Assembly (NCBI GenBank): GCA_944321895.1
Contig: CALUNA010000006.1
Span: 1 to 64,000, forward strand
DNA: 64,000 nucleotides
Direction of reading: 5' to 3'
From: an uncultured Bacteroidales bacterium
GTDB taxonomy: Bacteria > Bacteroidota > Bacteroidia > Bacteroidales > Paludibacteraceae
The notes under the pieces are model-generated. The model saw only the letters and a list, made by a program, of their open reading frames with translations. It ran no database searches and was not told where the DNA came from. Positions 46,449 through 54,206 of the stretch are shown here, in pieces. How positions within the stretch are numbered: the stretch's first letter is position 1; each line of letters begins with the position of its first letter. The position numbers were made by a program, and so were the translations under genes.

Positions 46449-47618
46449 TCAGCTGTTTTCTATCATTTTGCGTATGCGTTCCCGGGCTGCCTGCAATTTG
46501 TCATCTTTGGCACAAAGCGAAATCCGGACGAAGCGTTCGCCGTTGCTACCGAAAATAAATCCGGGCACGATAAAGACATGTGCTTCGTGCAGGACTTTTT
46601 CCGTCAGGTCTTCCACGCATTCGTATTTATCGGGAATTTTTCCCCACAGGAACATGCCTGTTTGCTTCGGATCGTAGGTGCAACCCAATAAATCCATGAT
46701 TTCTTCCGCCAGTTTGCGGCGGTTACGGTAGTTGGCGTTGTTGCCTTCGTACCAGTCCTTTTCTGCTTCAAGGGCTTTTGCGGCGGCCAGTTGCACCGGT
46801 CGGAACATGCCGCTGTCTATATTGCTTTTCACTTTCAGAATCCATTGCACGAACTGTGCGTTGCTTGCCAGCATGCCGACACGCCAGCCGGGCATGTTGT
46901 GGCTTTTGCTCATGGAGTTGAATTCTATGCAGCATTCTTTTGCGCCGGGCACAGCCAGAATGCTGATAGGATGGTCGTTCAGGATAAAACTGTACGGGTT
47001 GTCATTGACGATGACGATGTTTTTCCGACGTGCGAAATCGACTAAGCGTGCATACAATTCTGGTGTCGCATTTGCGCCGGTTGGCATGTTCGGATAGTTC
47101 GTCCACATTAATTTTACATGGCTTGTGTCCATGCGTTCCAGCTCATCGAAATCGGGTAACCACCCATTTTCCTCGCGCAAATTGTAATTGATGATATTGG
47201 CACCCAGCAGTTTGCTGAGCGATGTATAGGTCGGATAGCCGGGGTTGGGAACCAGGACGCTGTCGCCGGGATTGACGAATGCCAGCGTAACATGCAGGAT
47301 GCCTTCCTTGGAACCGATGAGCGGCTGTATTTCCGTTTTCGGGTCAAGGGTTACGCCATACCATTTTTTATACCAATTGGCAAATGCCTGGCGCAATTCC
47401 GGAATTCCTGTATAGGGCTGGTAACCATGCACATCGGGTTTTACGGCCTCTGTGCAAAGCGTGTGCAGCGTTTCTGCCGATGGTGGCATGTCCGGGCTTC
47501 CGATGCCTAAGCTGATGACATCCAGGCCGTCGGCGTTCATGGCCGCAACTTCTTTCAGTTTTTTTGAGAAATAATACTCCGAAACACTTTCTAATCGGGT
47601 TGCTGGTACTATGTTCAT
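46449..47618 (-). CDS. PLP-dependent aromatic/aspartate-type aminotransferase
   Basis: The 389-residue fold-type I aminotransferase has SLGIGSPDMPPS, the YNPNNP-type TNYPNMPTGA, and the cofactor lysine in NSMSKSHNMPGWRVG. In this operon, between pheA and the DAHP synthase fusion, it probably makes phenylalanine and tyrosine from their keto acids. It starts 28 bp after pheA; the ATG at 47618 avoids overlapping that gene. Confidence 0.88.
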   Translation of the reverse strand: MNIVPATRLESVSEYYFSKKLKEVAAMNADGLDVISLGIGSPDMPPSAETLHTLCTEAVKPDVHGYQPYTGIPELRQAFANWYKKWYGVTLDPKTEIQPLIGSKEGILHVTLAFVNPGDSVLVPNPGYPTYTSLSKLLGANIINYNLREENGWLPDFDELERMDTSHVKLMWTNYPNMPTGANATPELYARLVDFARRKNIVIVNDNPYSFILNDHPISILAVPGAKECCIEFNSMSKSHNMPGWRVGMLASNAQFVQWILKVKSNIDSGMFRPVQLAAAKALEAEKDWYEGNNANYRNRRKLAEEIMDLLGCTYDPKQTGMFLWGKIPDKYECVEDLTEKVLHEAHVFIVPGFIFGSNGERFVRISLCAKDDKLQAARERIRKMIENS

Positions 47619-47646
47619 ATCGTAAAATGATAAAGGTTTGACTTGG

Positions 47647-48483
47647 TTAACTGACAAATGCTTCGTATTCGCCCAATATTTTCATGTCTTTCAGCAAAGG
47701 GGTTACGGCATCGATTCCCTGCCGGTAACGGGTGTAATTGTCAAAATTGACCGTAATGTAGAATTGATATTCCCATTCGCGTCCGATAATGGGCAAAGAC
47801 TGTATTTTTGTCAGGTTCAGATGGTAGAACGACAAAATGGACAGGACTTTGGCCAGGCTGCCTTCTTCGTGCGGCAGGGTGAAACTCAGTGTGGCTTTGT
47901 TTATGGTTTTACCACGTAGCAGTTCATCCGCATTCCATTTGTCCGACAAAATCAGAAAGCGTGTAAAGTTGCGCTTGTTTGTTTCTATGCCATCTTCCAG
48001 AATCTGCAGGTCGTACATTTGCGCGGCCAGCGTACTGCAGATGGCGGCCCGTCCGGTTATGTGTTGTTCGGCTATTTCTTTGGCGGAAAGGGCCGTGTCG
48101 AGGCTTTCGACGGCTTTCAACTCTTTGTGCCTGTCCAGAAATTCTTCGCATTGCATCAGTGCAATAGGGTGGGAATGCACCTCGGAAATGTCGCCAGGTT
48201 GCTGCCCTTTCAGTGCGGCGAGGCAATGGGAAATGCGCAGTTTGTATTCGCCTACGATACATAATTTGCTCTCGTTGAGCAAAATATGATTTTGAAGCAG
48301 GCTGCCGGCAATGGTGTTTTCTATGGCAACGATGCCCAACAGATTTCCATCTTTGCGCATGGCTTCAAACACATCCTTGAATGTATCGCATGGCAAAATG
48401 TCTATTTCTTCATTCCGGAAATAGTTGCGGGCGGCAATTTCATGAAAAGCCCCGCATACGCCTTGTATGGCAACAGTTTTCAT
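47647..48483 (-). CDS. pheA: Prephenate dehydratase
   Basis: PheA converts prephenate to phenylpyruvate for phenylalanine synthesis. The 278-residue protein has an N-terminal dehydratase domain (QGVCGAFHEIAARNYF, VAIENTIAGSL and the TRF motif in NFTRFLIL) and a C-terminal ACT domain (LPHEEGSLAKVLSILSFYHLNLTKIQSLP) that binds phenylalanine for feedback inhibition. It has no chorismate mutase part; that activity is in the third gene. Its expression is probably set by the attenuator just upstream. Confidence 0.95.
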   Translation of the reverse strand: MKTVAIQGVCGAFHEIAARNYFRNEEIDILPCDTFKDVFEAMRKDGNLLGIVAIENTIAGSLLQNHILLNESKLCIVGEYKLRISHCLAALKGQQPGDISEVHSHPIALMQCEEFLDRHKELKAVESLDTALSAKEIAEQHITGRAAICSTLAAQMYDLQILEDGIETNKRNFTRFLILSDKWNADELLRGKTINKATLSFTLPHEEGSLAKVLSILSFYHLNLTKIQSLPIIGREWEYQFYITVNFDNYTRYRQGIDAVTPLLKDMKILGEYEAFVS

Positions 48484-48504
48484 ATTCTTTCGGTTCGCTT
48501 TAAT

Positions 48505-48541
48505 AAAAAAATCCTGCTCAAACTATTTCGAGCAGGATTTT
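48505..48541 (-). terminator. Attenuator terminator before pheA
   Basis: On the minus strand AAAATCCTGCTC (48541-48530) pairs with GAGCAGGATTTT (48519-48508) around a 10-nt loop and runs into a T tract. It lies 21-25 nt before the pheA ATG, inside the operon leader, so it would stop transcription before the structural genes. Confidence 0.9.
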
Positions 48542-48579
48542 GCAATAATGTATATTTCCATGAATTACGACATATTGTT

Positions 48580-48587
48580 TCCTGCTC
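48580..48587 (-). promoter_or_regulatory. Antiterminator segment of the pheA leader
   Basis: GAGCAGGA, read on the minus strand directly after the leader-peptide stop codon, is identical to the 3' arm of the terminator and can pair with TCCTGCTC of its 5' arm. That pairing and the terminator are mutually exclusive. A ribosome at the leader stop would cover it. Confidence 0.75.
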
Positions 48588-48641
48588 TTACCGTTTAAAG
48601 TAAAAGTAAAAGAAATAATATGCGTAAAACTTCCAATTCAT
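48588..48641 (-). CDS. Phe/Tyr-rich leader peptide of the pheA operon
   Basis: This 17-codon frame encodes MNWKFYAYYFFYFYFKR and ends with TAA. Five Phe and five Tyr codons, seven of them in one run (codons 8-15 include only Phe and Tyr), make it a sensor of charged tRNA-Phe and tRNA-Tyr. It lies about 14 nt after the likely transcription start and 104 bp before pheA. The stop codon touches the antiterminator segment. No other function is likely for such a peptide. Confidence 0.85.
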   Translation of the reverse strand: MNWKFYAYYFFYFYFKR

Positions 48642-48662
48642 AACTTTTTGCTTAAATCGCTG

Positions 48663-48694
48663 CAAAGATAAAATTATTTTTTTTATCAACCAAG
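48663..48694 (-). promoter_or_regulatory. Promoter of the pheA operon
   Basis: Minus-strand CTTG (48691-48694), a 20-bp spacer and a perfect TATCTTTG (48663-48670). Transcription would begin near 48655, giving a leader of about 170 nt. Confidence 0.7.
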
Positions 48695-48695
48695 A

Positions 48696-48727
48696 ACAAA
48701 TCACACATAATGATGTTTTTGTGTGAT
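48696..48727 (-). terminator. Probable terminator of relA
   Basis: ATCACACA (48727-48720) pairs with TGTGTGAT (48707-48700), followed by TTGTT, 32 bp after the relA stop. The stem is modest, 8 bp. Confidence 0.5.
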
Positions 48728-48758
48728 ATTTTTATCGAATGGCCCGTCGGAGTATGTT

Positions 48759-50909
48759 TCAGACGCGTTCTACGGACTTGACTCCCTTGACGGTTTTCAG
48801 TTTTTTTATCAATCCTTCCAGTTCGTGGGTGTCGGTCAGCATGACTGTCAAATGTCCCTGGAACAATCCGTCGTCCGAGTCAATGGAAATGGAACGCAGC
48901 ATGATGTTCTGTTCCTTGGAAATGATGGATGTTACGTTTGTTACAATGCCGATGTCGTCGTGTCCGACAATGCGCAGGGTAATCGGATAGCGTGCGTCGA
49001 CAGGTTTGCCCGACCAGCGTGCGTTCACGATGCGGTAGCCGAAGCGGGCAATCATTTGCGGGGCGTTCGGGCAGTCTTGCCGGTGAATCTTTATGCCGCC
49101 CGATACGCTGACAAACCCGAAAATAGGGTCACCGTAAATCGGATTGCAGCATTTGGCCAGCTTGTAATCCACGTTTTTCAGGTTTTTGTCTATCACGAGC
49201 ACATCCTCATTGGAGTGTGCATCCGGCAGCTGTGTGAAGTTTTCCGCACTGCGCAGTTCCTGTGTGTCGGCAGGTGTTTCCTTTTTGTCGAGATCCAGAT
49301 AGGCATCGCGGATTTGGAGCATGTCCAGTTTGTTTTGTGCCAGTTCCTGGTAAAAGTCGCTCACCGCCTTATAGCCCATTTTTTTTGCCAGACGCGACAA
49401 TTTTCCGTCATCCAGTTCAATTTTCCAGTTTTTGAACCGGCGTATCAGTGTTTCGCGGCCTACTTCCGCATCCTTGAACTCAATTTCTTTCAGTGCCTGC
49501 CTGATTTTGCTTTTGGCTTTTGATGTGGTAACAATTTGCAGCCAGGAGGCGTTGGGCTTTTGCGATGGTGCGGTCAGCACTTCAACCTGGTCACCGTTTT
49601 TCAGGATGTATTTGATGGATTGGTTTTTGCCGTTCACTTTTGCGCCGACGCATTTTGCACCCAGGCCGGAGTGTATGGCGAAAGCGAAATCCAGAGCGGT
49701 GGCGCCTTTGGGCAGTTTGTGCAAATCGCCGTTGGGCGTGAACACGAATACTTCCTTGTCGTACAGGTTGAGTTTGAATTCGTCCATGAAATCTACGGCA
49801 TTCAGCTCCGGGTTTTCCAAAATTTCCCGAATGTTTTTCAGCCATTCATCCATGCCGGTTTCGCTTTTGATGCCTTTGTATTTCCAATGTGCAGCCAAGC
49901 CTTTCTCGGCAATTTCGTCCATGCGTTTGGTGCGGATCTGCACTTCCACCCATTTGTTTTCCGGACCAAGCACCGTGGTGTGCAGGCTTTCATAACCGTT
50001 TGATTTCGGTATGGTCAGCCAGTCGCGCAGGCGTTTGGGGTTGGGTTGGTACATGTCGGCAATGATGGAGTAAACCTGCCAGCATTCAGCCTTTTCTTTT
50101 TCCAGTTCGCTGTCCAGAATGATCCGGATGGCAAAAAGGTCGTATATGTTTTCGAATTCGGTGTTTTGCTTTTTTATTTTGTTGTAAATGGAATGGATGG
50201 ATTTTGTGCGTCCCTTGATTTCGAATTTGAAACCGAGCGATTCCAGTTTTTCCTTTAACGGTTTTATGAACGCCTCAATATAGGCATCCCGGTGCCGTTT
50301 TGTCTCGCTCAGTTTCTGGGCAATATTTTTATAGATTTCGTGATTTGTATATTTGAGCGATAAGTCTTCCAACTCGGTCTTGATGGCGTATAAGCCCATG
50401 CGATGCGCCAATGGAGCATACAGGAACGCTGTTTCACGGGCGATTGCCTGCCGTTGTTCTTCATCAGGCAGATTTTGCAGGTAGCGCATTTGGTGTAGCC
50501 GTTCGGCCAGCATGATGAGAATGACGCGGACGTCTTCGGCAAATGTAAGCAACAGTTTGCGGAAGTTTTCTGTTTCGATGGCGGCGTTCCGGCTGTACAG
50601 CTCTTTGGCCCGTTCCAAACCCTTGATGACGGTGCTGACCGAAATATCGAAGTGTTTTTCTATGTATTCCAGCGACAAATGCCCGTTTTTGACTTCATCT
50701 GCCAGCAGGATGCTGAGCACAGCCGTGCGCCCCAGACCGATTTCGTCCAGGACAATCTCCACGATGGACAGTTTGTCATACAAGGTAATTTTGTCGGCAG
50801 TAACCTGTGTGCGCAAAAAGGACATGTCGTCTGCAGACAGCAGGTTCGGGTGGTTTCTTCTCAGATGTCTGTACAAACTTCCGGAAGTTGTATAGATGGT
50901 TTTTTCCAT
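48759..50909 (-). CDS. relA: RelA/SpoT-family (p)ppGpp synthetase with degenerate hydrolase domain
   Basis: The 716-residue protein has synthetase (GYESLHTTVLGP, EVQIRTKRMDEIAEKGLAAHWKYKG), TGS (VFTPNGDLHKLPKGATALDFA) and C-terminal ACT domains, and responds to starvation by making ppGpp. The N-terminal HD hydrolase domain is defective. The LLHD signature reads LLADEVKNG (Ala70 for His), the first HD histidine is also missing, and LADRLHN reads LAERLHQ. It is therefore likely a synthesis-only RelA; a separate hydrolase should exist elsewhere. TATCTTTG at 50932-50939 is its -7 element. Confidence 0.92.
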   Translation of the reverse strand: MEKTIYTTSGSLYRHLRRNHPNLLSADDMSFLRTQVTADKITLYDKLSIVEIVLDEIGLGRTAVLSILLADEVKNGHLSLEYIEKHFDISVSTVIKGLERAKELYSRNAAIETENFRKLLLTFAEDVRVILIMLAERLHQMRYLQNLPDEEQRQAIARETAFLYAPLAHRMGLYAIKTELEDLSLKYTNHEIYKNIAQKLSETKRHRDAYIEAFIKPLKEKLESLGFKFEIKGRTKSIHSIYNKIKKQNTEFENIYDLFAIRIILDSELEKEKAECWQVYSIIADMYQPNPKRLRDWLTIPKSNGYESLHTTVLGPENKWVEVQIRTKRMDEIAEKGLAAHWKYKGIKSETGMDEWLKNIREILENPELNAVDFMDEFKLNLYDKEVFVFTPNGDLHKLPKGATALDFAFAIHSGLGAKCVGAKVNGKNQSIKYILKNGDQVEVLTAPSQKPNASWLQIVTTSKAKSKIRQALKEIEFKDAEVGRETLIRRFKNWKIELDDGKLSRLAKKMGYKAVSDFYQELAQNKLDMLQIRDAYLDLDKKETPADTQELRSAENFTQLPDAHSNEDVLVIDKNLKNVDYKLAKCCNPIYGDPIFGFVSVSGGIKIHRQDCPNAPQMIARFGYRIVNARWSGKPVDARYPITLRIVGHDDIGIVTNVTSIISKEQNIMLRSISIDSDDGLFQGHLTVMLTDTHELEGLIKKLKTVKGVKSVERV

Positions 50910-51148
50910 AAAATCCTTTCCATAATTTCCGCAAAGATACCAAGAATGTGCGAATGCGCTATGTTACGTTTATAAAAAGAAAACGCTAAAACAACGCAAA
51001 AGTAAAAAATACAATAATTTTTGGCAGTTATGGTGGGAAAATTGAATTTCTTTTATAAATTTGCGCGTCAGAATCCTGCACCGGTCCGGTTGGGAGGTGG
51101 CAAAGCAAAATAGAATTCAAGTAAATCACTTTTTAACAGTACATTATA

Positions 51149-51829
51149 ATGAAAACAGTAGTCAAAATTTTATTGGGAATCGCCATTGTTTTTCTCGCCT
51201 ACATTTGTGTAGATAGCGTAGTTACCCCTATCCAGTTTGAAAAGGAAAAAGCCTTGCGCGAAAAAGATGTTGTTGCCAAGTTGGTACAGATTCGTGCGGC
51301 ACAGTTGGAGTTCAAGGCACAATACGGACGTTACACTGCAGATGTCGATTCTTTGGTTGATTTTGTAAGAACAGCTAAAAAGAAAGAAGTAAAAAAAGAA
51401 GGCGCGCTGACGGAAAAGCAGTTGGAAGATGGCTTGACTGAAGCCAAAGCCGTGAAGATTGTGTTGCGTGGCAATGCCCGTGAAATCAAGGCCAACGGTT
51501 TGGAGGGATTCCGTCGCGATACAATACTGACGCCAATGATAACTTTCCTTTATAAGGGTGCTTATACGGAAGACAATATTTCGGATCTGGTGGTCGTTCC
51601 CTACAGCAACGGCAAAAAGTTTGAAATGGAGGTCAATAACGGATATGTAAAAAACAATATTCCTATTCCTTTGTTTGAAGTTCGTACTCCATTTGATAGT
51701 TACTTGTCGGATTTGAACAGGCAGGAGCTGATAAATGCAAAGGATGTAGCTGTTAAGTTGGATAAATATCCTGGCCTGAAAGTCGGTTCGGTAGTAGAAC
51801 CGAACAATAACGCAGGTAACTGGGAATAA
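51149..51829 (+). CDS. Conserved hypothetical membrane-anchored protein, pilin-like stem
   Basis: The 226-residue protein has one N-terminal membrane segment ([22 protein letters not shown]) and then a helix with REKDVVAKLVQIRAAQLEFKAQYG followed by RYTADVDSLVDFV. This resembles the N-terminal part of type II secretion pseudopilins, but the prepilin cleavage site is absent. I recognise it as conserved in Bacteroidales next to DUF3822 and rsmD, without known function. It starts after a -7 TAAATTTG at 51056-51063 and is 10 bp before the next gene. Confidence 0.7.
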   Translation: MKTVVKILLGIAIVFLAYICVDSVVTPIQFEKEKALREKDVVAKLVQIRAAQLEFKAQYGRYTADVDSLVDFVRTAKKKEVKKEGALTEKQLEDGLTEAKAVKIVLRGNAREIKANGLEGFRRDTILTPMITFLYKGAYTEDNISDLVVVPYSNGKKFEMEVNNGYVKNNIPIPLFEVRTPFDSYLSDLNRQELINAKDVAVKLDKYPGLKVGSVVEPNNNAGNWE

Positions 51830-51839
51830 GTACCGGTTT

Positions 51840-52544
51840 ATGCCTTTGTCAGGTATATATGATTTATCCATCCGGATTTTTCCGGATGGATTTTCTTTTG
51901 TCGCTTCGGAAGGCGGCAAGGTGTTGATTTGCTCCACGGAGAGAGGACTTGGCCGGAGTGATGTAATCTCGTTGCTGCGGCAGGAGATGCAACGGTTGCA
52001 GATACAGGCAACCGACTTCCGGAAAAACAAGCTGATTGTGCATGCACCTGTATCGACATTGGTGCCGGATGCGTTGTATCGGCCGAGCGATGCCCAGACA
52101 TGGCTGCGCTTTTTTCAGACGGATATTAAGGAATATAATGTCGTGCATGAAGATAAGTTGTTGCCTTTTGGTTGCGTGAATGTATATGCTTTGTCGGGTG
52201 GCATGTCCGGTTTTGTCCGGTCGTGTAGCGGCTTTGAGGTGCGTCATTGCTTGTCGCATTTGCTTCTGGAATCAGTCTTGCCCTTTAGGCAGCAGGAGCA
52301 GTCGGCCGTGTTTTTATACGCGGGGCCGTCAATGATCGATGTCGCCGTGCTGGAGTGTGGACAGTTGGTTCTGGCAAACAGTTTTCGCTATACGGCAAAT
52401 TCGGATGTATTATACCATCTGTTAAACCTTTATGAACGTTTTCATTTGCCTCCGGAAAGGACAAAATGTTATTTGAGCAGTCTGGAAAACGGCCAGGAAA
52501 TGAAAGGATTACTGGAACAATATATTGATGTGAAAACCATATAA
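51840..52544 (+). CDS. DUF3822 family protein
   Basis: The 234-residue protein matches, from memory, the Bacteroidota family DUF3822. The fold looks like a divergent actin/hexokinase-type ATPase, with LFCSLSI-like LSIRIFPDGFSFVA at the start and AVFLYAGPSMIDVAVLECGQ mid-protein. No function is known. It lies between the pilin-like gene and rsmD with gaps of 10 and 3 bp, so the three form an operon. Confidence 0.75.
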   Translation: MPLSGIYDLSIRIFPDGFSFVASEGGKVLICSTERGLGRSDVISLLRQEMQRLQIQATDFRKNKLIVHAPVSTLVPDALYRPSDAQTWLRFFQTDIKEYNVVHEDKLLPFGCVNVYALSGGMSGFVRSCSGFEVRHCLSHLLLESVLPFRQQEQSAVFLYAGPSMIDVAVLECGQLVLANSFRYTANSDVLYHLLNLYERFHLPPERTKCYLSSLENGQEMKGLLEQYIDVKTI

Positions 52545-52547
52545 ACC

Positions 52548-53078
52548 ATGCGAATCATCAGCGGGAAATATAAAGGGCGTCATTTTTATCCGCCGACCAA
52601 TATTACGGCACGGCCTACGACGGACTTTGCCAAGGAAAGCTTGTTCAATGTGCTGAATAACAGGATTGATTTTGAAGATATTTCCGTCCTTGATTTGTTC
52701 GCGGGAACGGGAAGCATTGGCCTGGAATGCATTTCGCGTGGTGCACGCGATGTGATTGCCGTGGAAACAGCAGGCACGCAGCTGAATTTTATCCGTAAGA
52801 TATGCAATGAATTGCAAATCGATAACCTGATGCTGGTGCGTGGCGATGTGTTCAAGTATATGGCTTCCTGCAGATTGCACTTTGATTTTATTTTTGCGGA
52901 TCCGCCCTATCAGCTGGCGGAGCTTCCGATTGTTCCGGATAAAATATTTGAGTTCGGATTGTTGAAACCAGAAGGAATTTTTGTGCTGGAACATTCCGGC
53001 AGGCAAGATTTTGAGAGTCATCCGCACTTTCTGGAGCATCGGCGCTACGGTAGTGTGAATTTCAGTTTGTTTTCTTGA
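52548..53078 (+). CDS. rsmD: 16S rRNA (guanine(966)-N(2))-methyltransferase
   Basis: RsmD methylates G966 of 16S rRNA during 30S assembly. The 176-residue protein has IISGKYKGRHF at the start, the SAM motif LDLFAGTGSIGLE near residue 46 and the N2-methylation motif DPPY in FADPPYQL near residue 121. Length is normal. Confidence 0.93.
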   Translation: MRIISGKYKGRHFYPPTNITARPTTDFAKESLFNVLNNRIDFEDISVLDLFAGTGSIGLECISRGARDVIAVETAGTQLNFIRKICNELQIDNLMLVRGDVFKYMASCRLHFDFIFADPPYQLAELPIVPDKIFEFGLLKPEGIFVLEHSGRQDFESHPHFLEHRRYGSVNFSLFS

Positions 53079-53097
53079 TTAAACAGGAAATAAAAAA

Positions 53098-53194
53098 GGG
53101 TAAGCTGACTACATCGCACCGCTACAACCTTTTACCCTTGCTGCGGTCAGGCCCTGGGGGAGTTCAAAGGGAGCTGGTCGTGTAGGACTTACCC
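53098..53194 (-). ncRNA. ffs: Signal recognition particle RNA (small bacterial type)
   Basis: This 97-nt RNA closes with a 7-bp stem (GGGTAAG with CTTACCC) and ends in six T residues. Its apical part reads CAGG-GCC-TGAC-CGC-AGCA (53156-53139), the conserved SRP54-binding internal loop (CAGG opposite AGCA) under a tetraloop. The tetraloop is UGAC rather than the usual GGAA, at 53149-53146. It has no Alu domain. A strong promoter lies just upstream. It guides membrane-protein targeting with Ffh. Confidence 0.88.
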
Positions 53195-53198
53195 GCTG

Positions 53199-53229
53199 CA
53201 AAAGTACGTTTTTTTTCTGAATGTACAAA
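53199..53229 (-). promoter_or_regulatory. Promoter of the SRP RNA gene
   Basis: Minus-strand TTTG (53226-53229), a 19-bp spacer and TACTTTTG (53199-53206), with the RNA starting about 5 nt later. The stretch 53230-53486 shows no credible gene. Confidence 0.75.
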
Positions 53230-53486
53230 AAATAATCTGCTTCTTTGTTGTTCTGCGGAATTAACTTTATGGGATATTTTTCAAGAAACTGTATGCAAAT
53301 TGGTTGGAATCAGCTTCTTTGTACAGGATAATCTGAAGGAATCTGTCACATTTCCGTGCGGCTCCGGCATGGCTTGTGTCTGTTGTCTTGGGTTTTCTTT
53401 TATTTTTGCCGGATACTTGTATTCGGGTTTCCCGGTAACGCCAGCGAAGTCTGATTATGGGAAAGTTTTTTTCTTGTGGAGGTATT

Positions 53487-53512
53487 AAAAAAGGCTTGCG
53501 TGTGCAAACCTT
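53487..53512 (-). terminator. Terminator of the tRNA cluster
   Basis: On the minus strand AAGGTTTGC (53512-53504) pairs with GCAAGCCTT (53499-53491) around ACAC and runs into six T residues, just after tRNA-Leu(GAG). Confidence 0.8.
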
Positions 53513-53513
53513 G

Positions 53514-53597
53514 TGCGTAGGATGAGACTCGAACTCACACGCCGAAACCGGCACTACCCCCTCAAAGTAGCGTGTATACCAATTTCACCACCTACGC
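53514..53597 (-). tRNA. tRNA-Leu (anticodon GAG)
   Basis: The acceptor stem GCGTAGG pairs with CCTACGC, discriminator A. The anticodon loop TTGAGGG gives GAG. A long variable arm (TGCCGGTTTCGGCG) marks a leucine-type class II tRNA, and the T arm contains GTTCGAGTC. It is third in the cluster. Confidence 0.93.
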
Positions 53598-53613
53598 ATA
53601 AAACAAAGGGAAG

Positions 53614-53697
53614 TGCCCAAAACAGGACTCGAACCTGCACGAACTAATGTTCACTAGTCCCTGAAACTAGCGCGTCTACCAATTCCGCCATTTGGGC
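53614..53697 (-). tRNA. tRNA-Leu (anticodon CAG)
   Basis: The acceptor stem GCCCAAA pairs with TTTGGGC, discriminator A. The anticodon stem CTAGT/ACTAG holds loop TTCAGGG, giving CAG. A long variable arm (TGAACATTAGTTCG) is present. It lies 16 bp upstream of tRNA-Leu(GAG). Confidence 0.93.
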
Positions 53698-53769
53698 TCA
53701 AAACAGGAAGTGTCTTTTTTAGAAAAAGAAAGCGAAACCCGACGGCTCGCAACCACTTCATTTCCATGG

Positions 53770-53842
<73 letters not shown>

Positions 53843-53861
53843 GTTTTCTTCAAATCGGCTG

Positions 53862-53892
53862 CAAATGTAGCGCTTTTTCTTGAATCTCCAAA
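53862..53892 (-). promoter_or_regulatory. Promoter of the tRNA-Gly-Leu-Leu cluster
   Basis: Minus-strand TTTG (53889-53892), a 19-bp spacer and TACATTTG (53862-53869), 20 bp before tRNA-Gly. The rest of 53893-54167 holds no gene. Confidence 0.75.
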
Positions 53893-54167
53893 ATGAGTTG
53901 TGTTTTTTTTGCAAAAAAAAATCTGCAGATAATATCCGTATTTGTTAAGTCAGGAGAGTGGGATATGTAAAATCCTGATTACAGGTAACTTGCGGTATTG
54001 GAGCAGGTGTGTGCATGGATATGGATGGCTTTGGCAGTTGTGACGGAAACACCTTTCTGCAGCCTGGAAAAGCTGTTCCGAATACATGCTTTTCATTGTG
54101 CAGGTTGCATAATGGGGATAAACAGGGCTATTTGTATGCCGTTTTGTCTATTTGGTTAGCGGAAATC

Positions 54168-54198
54168 TTTGTCCAGGTATGGTTTTTTCGTACCTTTG
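54168..54198 (+). promoter_or_regulatory. Promoter of the TtcA-like gene
   Basis: TTTG at 54168-54171, a 19-bp spacer and TACCTTTG at 54191-54198. The ATG follows only 9 bp later, so the mRNA is leaderless or nearly so. Confidence 0.7.
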
Positions 54199-54206
54199 CC
54201 CCCGCT

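Noticed and set aside
53300..53488. 62-codon plus-strand frame between the SRP RNA and the tRNAs
   Set aside because: There is no promoter or ribosome binding site and no similarity I recognise, and it runs into the tRNA terminator.
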